Assembly (NCBI RefSeq): GCF_027947535.2
Contig: NZ_JAAGKO020000024.1
Span: 1 to 64,000 of the forward strand
DNA from: Streptantibioticus silvisoli
Lineage (GTDB): Bacteria > Actinomycetota > Actinomycetes > Streptomycetales > Streptomycetaceae
Reading direction: 5' to 3'
DNA: 64,000 nt
Part shown: positions 52,149 to 58,668 of the stretch, piece by piece
Layout: each line of letters starts with the position of its first letter
Numbering within the stretch: the stretch's first letter is position 1
Position numbers and translations under genes: made by a program
Notes under the pieces: generated by a model
Database searches by the model: none
Seen by the model: the letters and a program-made list of their open reading frames with translations, nothing else
What the model was told of the DNA's origin: nothing

Positions 52149-52552
52149 GACGCCGCCAGGGTGGAGATGCAGAACGGGTGGCCGGCCGGGTCCAGCAGGA
52201 CCCGCCACCGGTCCGGGTCCGGCTGGCCCGGCGGCTCGACGGCGCCCAGCGCCAGCAGCCGGGCCTGCGCGGCGTCGAGGTCGTCCACACCCAGGTCGAG
52301 GTGGGCCTGCTTCTCCCGGGAGGGATCGGGCCAGGTCGGACGCTGGTAACCGGCCAGCCGGCAGAAGCCCAGCGCGGGCGAGCCCGGCCGGCCGAGCAGG
52401 ACGAAGTCGTCGCCGGAGTGCAGGACCGGCAGGCCGAGCGCTTCGCCGTAGAAGCGGGCCAGGACGGCGGGGTCCGGGCAGTCGAAGGTGACGGCCGCGT
52501 AGCGGATCGCGGGGACGGGCGCCGTCGCGGTGTTCGTGGTCGTGGTGCTCAT
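52145..52552 (-). CDS. VOC (glyoxalase/bleomycin-resistance) family protein
   Basis: 135 residues, paired beta-alpha-beta-beta-beta units: IRYAAVTFDCPDPAVLARFYGEALGLPV, then HLDLGVDDLDAAQARLLALGA and WRVLLDPAGHPFCI. Metal-binding His and Glu positions are partly kept. Possible ligand binding, isomerase or resistance function. Coupled to the ABM gene and divergent from the WYL regulator, which probably controls the pair. Confidence 0.9.
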   Translation of the reverse strand: MSTTTTNTATAPVPAIRYAAVTFDCPDPAVLARFYGEALGLPVLHSGDDFVLLGRPGSPALGFCRLAGYQRPTWPDPSREKQAHLDLGVDDLDAAQARLLALGAVEPPGQPDPDRWRVLLDPAGHPFCISTLAAS

Positions 52553-52571
52553 GGGGAAGACGTTAGGACGC

Positions 52572-52596
52572 GACCAGGACAGATCCGGTCCTGGTC
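52572..52596. promoter_or_regulatory. candidate WYL-regulator operator
   Basis: GACCAGGAC and GTCCTGGTC, a perfect 9-bp inverted repeat with a 7-bp centre, in the 63-bp gap between the divergent VOC and WYL genes. Confidence 0.65.
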
Positions 52597-52615
52597 ATGG
52601 AGGACACTTCGGAAG

Positions 52616-53566
52616 GTGATCAGCACCTCCGCCCGCCTCCTGCGCCTGGTCTCGTTGCTGTCCGCGCGGCCGGCGTGGACCTGCGCCGAGCTGGCCGCGC
52701 GGATGGACGTCACCGAACGCACGGTCCGCCGGGACGTCGCCCGGCTGCGCGAACTCGGCTACGGCGTCGAGTCCGACCCCGGCCCGTGGGGCGGCTACCG
52801 CCTCGGCGGCGGGTCCCGGGTGCCGCCGCTGATCCTGGACGACGAGGAGGCGCTCGCCGTCGCCGTCGCCCTGCGGGAGGCGGCGCTCAGCGGTGTCCTG
52901 GGCGGTGACCAGGCCGCGCTGTCGGCACTGCTGAAACTGCGCCAGGCGCTGCCGCCCCGGATCGCGGACCGGCTGGGCGCGATGGACGCCGCGTTCGTGC
53001 ACGTCCCGCGGTCCGGCGAGCGGCAGATCGCGTCCGGCACGTTGCTGGAGCTGGCCTGCGCCTGCCGCCTGGGCGAGCGCGCCCACCTGTCGTACCGCGA
53101 CCGGGAGGGGAAGGCCACCACCCGGGACGTCGACCCGTACCGCCTGGTGCGCAGCGGCCGCCGCTGGTACTTCGTGGCCCGCGACGTGGCCCGGGGCGAA
53201 TGGCGGACGTTCCGGGCCGACCGGGTGGAGCGGATCCGCCCGACCGGCCGGGCCGCCGAACTCCTCGACCCGCCCGATCCGGTGCTGCTCGTCTCCCGTT
53301 CGATCGCGACCGGCCGGTACCCGCTGTACACGACGGTCCGTCTGCCGCTGCCCCTGGACGAGGCCCTGCGGCGGGTCCCGCCGACGGTCGGCTCCCACCG
53401 CCCGGACGGGCCCGACGCGACCACCGTCGAGATCGGCGGCCCCGACGCCGACGGCCTCGCCCGCTACCTCCTCGGCCTGGGCACCGCACTGCGTGTGCTG
53501 TCGCCCGACTCCGTACGGGAGGCGCTGCTGCGCCGGCTCCGGGAGATGGCGGCGCAGAACGAGTAG
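52616..53566 (+). CDS. HTH-WYL domain transcriptional regulator
   Basis: 316 residues: N-terminal HTH_11 (~8-60; TCAELAARMDVTERTVRRDVARLRELGYGVESD), WYL domain (~140-225; HLSYRDREGKATTRDVDPYRLVRSGRRWYFVARDV) and C-terminal WCX-like domain (~225-310). WYL domains bind ligands, often nucleotides or metabolites. GTG 52616 begins the protein; GGAGG lies slightly far upstream. Confidence 0.93.
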   Translation: MISTSARLLRLVSLLSARPAWTCAELAARMDVTERTVRRDVARLRELGYGVESDPGPWGGYRLGGGSRVPPLILDDEEALAVAVALREAALSGVLGGDQAALSALLKLRQALPPRIADRLGAMDAAFVHVPRSGERQIASGTLLELACACRLGERAHLSYRDREGKATTRDVDPYRLVRSGRRWYFVARDVARGEWRTFRADRVERIRPTGRAAELLDPPDPVLLVSRSIATGRYPLYTTVRLPLPLDEALRRVPPTVGSHRPDGPDATTVEIGGPDADGLARYLLGLGTALRVLSPDSVREALLRRLREMAAQNE

Positions 53567-53573
53567 CCGCGGC

Positions 53574-53603
53574 GCCGTCGGCCGGGGTGCCCCGGCCGAC
53601 GGC
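53574..53603. terminator. bidirectional terminator after the WYL gene
   Basis: Perfect 14-bp arms (53574-53587 with 53590-53603) in the 51-bp gap between convergent genes; the tip must open to form a loop. Confidence 0.8.
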
Positions 53604-53617
53604 ACCGCGCGGTGCCG

Positions 53618-53974
53618 TCAGCAGTGGTTGGGCACGTTGCCGTTCTCGTTTCCGTGCAGCGCGCCGCCCCACACGTAACCGAACCCGCCGGCCCGCAGGG
53701 CCAGCTTCACCCAGTGGTCGGTGGTGACCGGCGGGTCGTAGAAGGTCTGGGTCTTGCCCGTCGTCCAGCAGACGCCGGGGTAGGAGGAACCGGCGTACGC
53801 GGTGCTGAGGTTGGTGGAGTCGTTGGTGGGCTGCGACCAGACGCCGGCGGTGTGCCACATGGTCACGGTGGTGGTGTCGGGCCGCTGGGGTGCGGCGTTC
53901 GCCGGGACCGCGCTGGTGACGGTCGCCAGCGCGGCGGCCGCGAGGATTCCCGCGATGACATGGTGGTTGGGCAT
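53618..53974 (-). CDS. small secreted SH3-like protein
   Basis: 118 residues: signal peptide (cleavage near ANA, ~29), then an SH3-like beta-barrel (TVTMWHTAGVWSQPTNDSTNLS, GVCWTTGKTQTFYDPP, HWVKLALRAGGFGYVWGGALHG) with cysteines in GVCW and at the C-terminus. A third protein of this general type in the window (compare 21909 and 22310). ATG 53974 has AAGGGGGATC upstream. Confidence 0.8.
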   Translation of the reverse strand: MPNHHVIAGILAAAALATVTSAVPANAAPQRPDTTTVTMWHTAGVWSQPTNDSTNLSTAYAGSSYPGVCWTTGKTQTFYDPPVTTDHWVKLALRAGGFGYVWGGALHGNENGNVPNHC

Positions 53975-54064
53975 GTGATCCCCCTTGATGCGTTGTGGGT
54001 TGGCTGTCGCCTTGCATACGTATTGCGGTGGTTCGCCGTATGACGCCATCCTGTGTGACCTGCG

Positions 54065-54658
54065 TCACATCACCTGGAGGGTCGATCGCTCCTGCGCGGC
54101 GTCGCAGTCCGGTACCGGGGTGGTGTTGCGCGTACGCACCCCCGGCAGCCAGCCGCGGACACCGGCCGCCGTGGCCACCAGGTACCAGCGCCGGGAGGTG
54201 ATCCCGCTCTCGTCCAGCACCAGGGTGCCGTCGGTGACCACGCAGGTCACCCCGAGCCGGTCACCGTGCCACACCTCGCCGGCCCCGTTGCCGGCGGCCG
54301 CGTACCGGCCGTGCGGGTCGCGGGCCAGCCGCAGCGCGCACTCCATCGTGCGCAGCGCACGGCAGGGCGCCTCCGCGTTGTAGACGGTGAGCGTCGGCGC
54401 CGGCCGGACGGCGGCCTGCGAGCCGGGCGGCCGGATCAGCAGCCGGCAGCCGATCGCCAGGACGCAGACCGCCACCACCGCGGCCACCACCCACCCCGCG
54501 GTCCGGTGCCGCTGCCCCGGCCCGCCCGCCGCGGCCGGCGCCGCGGTGACGCGTTCGAACAGCCCGGCGGGGACCGTGATCTCCCGGTCCGCCGCCAGCA
54601 GCCGCTCGCGCAGGGCGGCGGTGTCGGTCAGGTCGTCGGACGACCATCCGCTGCGCAT
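54065..54658 (-). CDS. membrane-bound partner of the ECF sigma factor (putative anti-sigma)
   Basis: 197 residues: cytosolic N-terminal helix region (~1-55), one membrane segment (WVVAAVVAVCVLAIGCRLLI, ~57-76) and an extracytoplasmic domain (~85-197) with cysteines in APCRALRTMECAL, VTCVVTDG and PDCDAA and an SH3-like look (WYLVATAAGVRGWLPGVR). No zinc-type HCC motif. Overlaps the sigma gene by 31 bp, so it is coupled and could be its membrane anti-sigma or signal partner. Confidence 0.75.
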   Translation of the reverse strand: MRSGWSSDDLTDTAALRERLLAADREITVPAGLFERVTAAPAAAGGPGQRHRTAGWVVAAVVAVCVLAIGCRLLIRPPGSQAAVRPAPTLTVYNAEAPCRALRTMECALRLARDPHGRYAAAGNGAGEVWHGDRLGVTCVVTDGTLVLDESGITSRRWYLVATAAGVRGWLPGVRTRNTTPVPDCDAAQERSTLQVM

Positions 54659-55218
54659 GTTCCCCTCCCGTTCCCGGCGTTCGGATTCCCGGCGCTCGAA
54701 AGGCGGCGTTCCGTCAGCACGCCGCGCAGCTTGTCCAGCGATCGCGCCCGGGTGCGCGAGACCGTGCCGCGGTGCAGGCCGAGGATCTCGGCGGCCTGGT
54801 CGATGGTGTAGCCGTCGAGGTCGACCAGCAGCACGACGGCGGCCTGCCGCACCGACAGCCGGCTCAGCAGCCGCACGACCTCCAGCTCCGCCGAGCGCCG
54901 CTCGATCTCCATCCCCCAACCGCCCCCGCCGCCGACCGGTGGCGCCTGAGCCTCCGGCTCCGCGAGCGGCACCTGCCGCCGCTCGCGCCGGAAGCCGTCG
55001 CGCACCACGCTGGTCAGGGCGGCGAACGCGTAGGCGTACGGCTCCGGGTGCGCCAGGAAGCGCTCGGGCCGGGCCGCCAGCTTCAGGTACGTCTCGTGCA
55101 CGGCGTCCTGCGCCGTCTGCCCCGCCAGCAGGGAGGCCCGCCGGTACAACCGCGGCAGCAGCCCGCAGAACCGCTCGTCGAACGTGGCCGCGGGAGTGGC
55201 GTCCTGCCGCTTCTCCAC
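54628..55218 (-). CDS. ECF-type RNA polymerase sigma factor
   Basis: 196 residues: sigma-2 (~15-75; AQDAVHETYLKLAARPERFLAHPEPYAYAFAALTSVVRDG) and sigma-4 (~105-165; LSVRQAAVVLLVDLDGYTIDQAAEILGLHRGTVSRTRARSLDKL). GTG 55218 has GGAGGG upstream; ATG 55236 is in frame as an alternative. Overlaps the membrane partner gene downstream. Confidence 0.9.
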   Translation of the reverse strand: MEKRQDATPAATFDERFCGLLPRLYRRASLLAGQTAQDAVHETYLKLAARPERFLAHPEPYAYAFAALTSVVRDGFRRERRQVPLAEPEAQAPPVGGGGGWGMEIERRSAELEVVRLLSRLSVRQAAVVLLVDLDGYTIDQAAEILGLHRGTVSRTRARSLDKLRGVLTERRLSSAGNPNAGNGRGTCAADGRPTT

Positions 55219-55698
55219 GGGCGTCCCTCCCCCCATCCGGTCTGTGACAAGGACCCGCACGGCACCGGACCACCGGTCACCGAACGGACGATCCGTGCCG
55301 TTCCGTCAGCGTGCCGGACGAACCCGGCGACGGGGTGCCGGACGAAGCCGGTGTCCCCGGGACGGCGGAGCGGCCGTCCGGCGCCGCGCGCCCCCGGACG
55401 GCCTCGCGCGCGCCCCGCCTGAACCGCGCGCCCCCGAATGGCGGGGCGCCCGGAGCTCGCGGGGCGGGGCCGATGCCGGTGACCGGGCGGGCGCCGCCGA
55501 GCTCCCCGACGCCGGTCAGGCCAAGGCGTCCGACCGCCGTCGTACAGGCGGCGGCGGGGGCGGGACGGGTCGGGGCCCGGCGTCGGGGGAGCGCTTGACG
55601 CGGTGTCACACGGTTTCCACAAGATGGCGTCCTACGGTCTTTCGTGTACGAACCGACGCACGGGCAGGGGGAACGCCTGCCCAAGGAGGATCGACACG
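55219..55698. other. divergent intergenic region
   Basis: No gene. TTGACG at 55595-55600 could be a -35 box for the DUF5666-like gene, without a convincing -10 at the usual distance. Confidence 0.45.
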
Positions 55699-56253
55699 AT
55701 GAAGATCACTCGCAAGCTCGGCCGGCGCGGCACCGTGGTGACCGGGATCGTCCTCACCGGCGCGCTGGTCGCCGGCGGAGCGACCGCCTTCGCCGCCACC
55801 TCGGACTCCGGCTCCGCCGCGAAGACCCCGGCCGCCGGCCAGCAACAGGCCAAGACCGCCAAGCACCCCACCGCCCGCCAGCGCAAGCTCCGGCGCGCCC
55901 TGCGCCGCGCCGCCCTGCGCGGCGTACACGGCCAGGTCACGGTGCACGGCAAGAAGGGCACCTACGTCGTGCGCGAATGGCAGCGCGGCAAGGTCACCGC
56001 GGTCGACGGCTCGAAGCTGACCGTCAAGAGCACGGACGGCACCAGCTGGACCTGGACGGTGGACAAGGGCGCCAAGGTCACCCGGGCCGGCAAGAAGATC
56101 ACCGAGTCCGCGGTCCACAGCGGTGACACCGTCCTGCTCACCGGCCGCCGCAGCGGTTCCGCGAACGACGCCGGCCGGGTCTTCGCCCCCTCGGCCGCGC
56201 AGGTCGCCGCGATGCAGAAGCGGGCCGCCGCCCACCACAAGTCCGCCGGCTGA
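55699..56253 (+). CDS. secreted DUF5666-like protein
   Basis: 184 residues: signal peptide (VVTGIVLTGALVAGGATAFA), a Lys/Arg/Ala-rich stretch (~50-85) and one small beta-domain (GKVTAVDGSKLTVKSTDGTSWTWTVDKGAKVTRAGKKI, ~108-145) of the DUF5666 type, then an Ala/Lys/His tail. Function unknown; the basic segment suggests binding to nucleic acid or anionic wall polymer outside the cell. ATG 55699 has AAGGAGGA at good spacing. Confidence 0.75.
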   Translation: MKITRKLGRRGTVVTGIVLTGALVAGGATAFAATSDSGSAAKTPAAGQQQAKTAKHPTARQRKLRRALRRAALRGVHGQVTVHGKKGTYVVREWQRGKVTAVDGSKLTVKSTDGTSWTWTVDKGAKVTRAGKKITESAVHSGDTVLLTGRRSGSANDAGRVFAPSAAQVAAMQKRAAAHHKSAG

Positions 56254-56272
56254 CCCGCCCGCCGCTCAACCG

Positions 56273-56301
56273 TGGCCCCTCCCGTCCGCCGGGAGGGGCC
56301 A
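56273..56301 (+). terminator. terminator after the DUF5666-like gene
   Basis: Perfect 12-bp stem (56273-56284 with 56290-56301), 5-base loop, 20 bp after the stop codon. Confidence 0.85.
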
Positions 56302-56471
56302 CACCGCGTCTTCGCCGCTCCGGCCGCGGCGGCGGGCCCGCGTGGGGGACACCCGCCAGCTCGCCGTCGCCCTCCCCGAACGCCTCGCCTGCTGACGTGA
56401 CGGCGAAGGAGAGGCCCAGTCGTGGTGGCCGGCCCGGGCGGCGGAACGGGGGACCGCCGCCGCACGTGAAA

Positions 56472-56498
56472 GGGCGCGGGAACGTTGTTCCCGCGCCC
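56472..56498 (-). terminator. terminator of the GH54 gene
   Basis: Perfect 12-bp stem (GGGCGCGGGAAC with its complement), 3-base loop, 40 bp past the minus-strand stop. Confidence 0.85.
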
Positions 56499-56538
56499 CC
56501 TCATGGGCACCGGTGCGGTGCGCCGGCCCGGCAGGGCC

Positions 56539-58431
56539 TCAGCTCAGCGCGAACTTCTGCGCGGCGGAGCCGTTGCAGTCGTAGATCTGGAGCCGGGTGC
56601 CGTTGGCGGTCGCGCCGTTGGGCGAGTCCAGGCACCGGCCCGACTGCGGGTTGAGCAGCGAGCCGTCGGACTGCTGCTGCCACACCTGTCCGCCCGCGCC
56701 GTCGCAGTCCCACAGTTCGACCTGCGTGTTGTCGGCCGTGCCGTTGCCGTCGATGTCCAGGCAGCGGCCGAGCGTCTCCAGCGTACCGTTGGCGTTGTGG
56801 TACCAGTGCTGGTCGACGGCCCAGGACTGGCAGTCCCACAGCTCCACCGCGGTGCCGTCGACGCCGGTGTCGTCGGACAGGACGTCGGTGCACTTGCCGC
56901 CCGGGCCGGCGATCGGGCCGCCGCCGTTGACGGAGAACTTCTGCGCGGCGGAGCCGTTGCAGTCGTAGATCTGCAGCAGGGTGCCGTTGGCGGTGGCGCC
57001 GCTGGGCGAGTCCAGGCAGCGTCCCGACTGCGGATTACGCAGGGAGCCGTCGGACTGCTGAACCCACTTCTGGCCCCCCACGCCATTGCAGTCCCACAGC
57101 TCGACCTTCGTCCCGTTGGCCGTGCCGTTGCCGTCGATGTCCAGACAACGCCCCAGCGTGCTCAGGGAGTTGTCGGAGTTGTGGGTCCAGTGCTGGTCTT
57201 CGGCGTAGGTCTGGCAGTTCCACAGTTGGACGGCTGCGCCGTCGACGCCGGTGTCGTCGGCGGCGACGTCGACGCATTGTCCGCCGGGGCCGGTGATGGT
57301 GCCCTGGGGGCCGTTGGGGATGTTGGTCTCGCCGGTGTAGCCGACGGAGACGATGTTGGCCTGGACGGCGTTCTCGGCTGCGTCGGTGGGGTAGCCGGCG
57401 ACCATGACGCCTTCGAAGAAGGTGCCCATGTTCCAGTTGCTGTTGTCGCCGCCGGTGCCCAGGATGATGCCGCCTTCCTGGTGCATGGGGGTGTAGCCGC
57501 CGCGGGTGGGCAGGGCGCCGTTCCACCAGGTGGACAGGTTGCCGCTTTGGGAGTTGCCGCCCTTGATGGCGTAGGTGGTCTGTCCGTTGTTCTTCAGTAC
57601 GGCGGTGACGAAGGGGGTGTTGTTGCCGGCGTTGGCGGTGTTGGAGCCGTTGTTCCCTTGGAACATGCCGTTTTCCATGTCGGCCTCGACCCAGGGGCCG
57701 TTGCCGGTGCAGGGGGAGAAGTAGCAGGTGGTGGCGATGCTGACGGCGTCCATGTGGCCGTTGCCGGTGTCGGCGGGGGTGCTTTCGGCGTTGCCGTAGT
57801 CGAAGCAGCAGGCGGAGCCGACGTGGGTGCCGCTGGCGACCATGTAGGCGCCTTCGGCCTGGCCGTTGGTGGCGGTGCCGGAGGCTGCGCCGTTGGAGCG
57901 GTAGCCGACGCCGGGGGAGATCCAGATGCCGTAGACCTTGTGGCCGCCGGCGGTGACCGACAGTTCGGCGGCGTCGGCGCCGCGGTCGGCGCCCATGCCG
58001 GAGGTGCCGGCGGGGCCGGGGTTGAGGTCGTTGTGGCGGGAGGTCTGGTCGTAGATCTTGGTGATGCGGCAGGTGGTGTTGGCGCAGAAGGTGTCCTGGG
58101 CTGCGGCGTTGGCGTAGCCGCCGGTGGCCAGCAGGCCGATGTCGGTGGTGGTGTTGTCGGAGGCCCGGGTGACTTGGTAGAGCGGGCCGTCGTAGGCGGA
58201 GAACAACGCCCGGGTCGTGCTGTGCGCGGCGACACACGGGGTACCGGCGGCCGCGTAGATGTCACACGGCAGCGAACCGGCGGCCTGCGCCGCGCCGGGA
58301 AGACTGATCAGGGCGCCGAGCACGACCGCGAGGGTCGCCACGGCGGACAGCAGGGTTCTCCAGTACCGGCGGGCCGGTCCGGCCGCGCTGCCCGGCACGG
58401 TTCTCGGGCCGGCGGATCTCTTTCTGCGCAT
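56539..58431 (-). CDS. secreted GH54 alpha-L-arabinofuranosidase with two CBM13 domains
   Basis: 630 residues: signal peptide (to ~AQA, ~50), GH54 catalytic domain (~52-375; GSLPCDIYAAAGTPCVAAHSTTRALFSAYDGPLYQV start, SACCFDYGNAES disulfide turn, WVEADMENG with the probable nucleophile Glu, GGDNSNWNMGTFFEG with the probable acid Asp) and two nearly identical ricin-type CBM13 domains (~385-505, ~510-630) in place of the CBM42 common in fungal enzymes. Removes arabinose from arabinoxylan or arabinan. Confidence 0.88.
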   Translation of the reverse strand: MRRKRSAGPRTVPGSAAGPARRYWRTLLSAVATLAVVLGALISLPGAAQAAGSLPCDIYAAAGTPCVAAHSTTRALFSAYDGPLYQVTRASDNTTTDIGLLATGGYANAAAQDTFCANTTCRITKIYDQTSRHNDLNPGPAGTSGMGADRGADAAELSVTAGGHKVYGIWISPGVGYRSNGAASGTATNGQAEGAYMVASGTHVGSACCFDYGNAESTPADTGNGHMDAVSIATTCYFSPCTGNGPWVEADMENGMFQGNNGSNTANAGNNTPFVTAVLKNNGQTTYAIKGGNSQSGNLSTWWNGALPTRGGYTPMHQEGGIILGTGGDNSNWNMGTFFEGVMVAGYPTDAAENAVQANIVSVGYTGETNIPNGPQGTITGPGGQCVDVAADDTGVDGAAVQLWNCQTYAEDQHWTHNSDNSLSTLGRCLDIDGNGTANGTKVELWDCNGVGGQKWVQQSDGSLRNPQSGRCLDSPSGATANGTLLQIYDCNGSAAQKFSVNGGGPIAGPGGKCTDVLSDDTGVDGTAVELWDCQSWAVDQHWYHNANGTLETLGRCLDIDGNGTADNTQVELWDCDGAGGQVWQQQSDGSLLNPQSGRCLDSPNGATANGTRLQIYDCNGSAAQKFALS

Positions 58432-58479
58432 GGTGTGCTCCTGAGGGAGGAATGGAGCTTCAACTCGTCTCCGCGGCCG

Positions 58480-58600
58480 CTGAGTTCACGCCGCTCGACG
58501 ACTCGCTCGGAAGTTACGCGCAATGGTCGATTAGGGCAATATTTGTTGCTTTTATTTTCCACTCTTCGTTCCACTGTCCGAATCTGTTGTTTTCCTACCG
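58480..58600 (-). promoter_or_regulatory. AT-rich promoter region of the GH54 gene
   Basis: Markedly AT-rich against its surroundings. Holds GCAATATTTGTTGC (58536-58549), an inverted GCAA/TTGC pair that could be a LacI-type operator; no paired -10/-35 was assigned. Confidence 0.35.
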
Positions 58601-58668
58601 CTGCCGGGCCTGCTGACCGGGGTTGCTGCGGGACTGCTGCGGGGTCGCGACCGCGGCCGGATCGGCGA

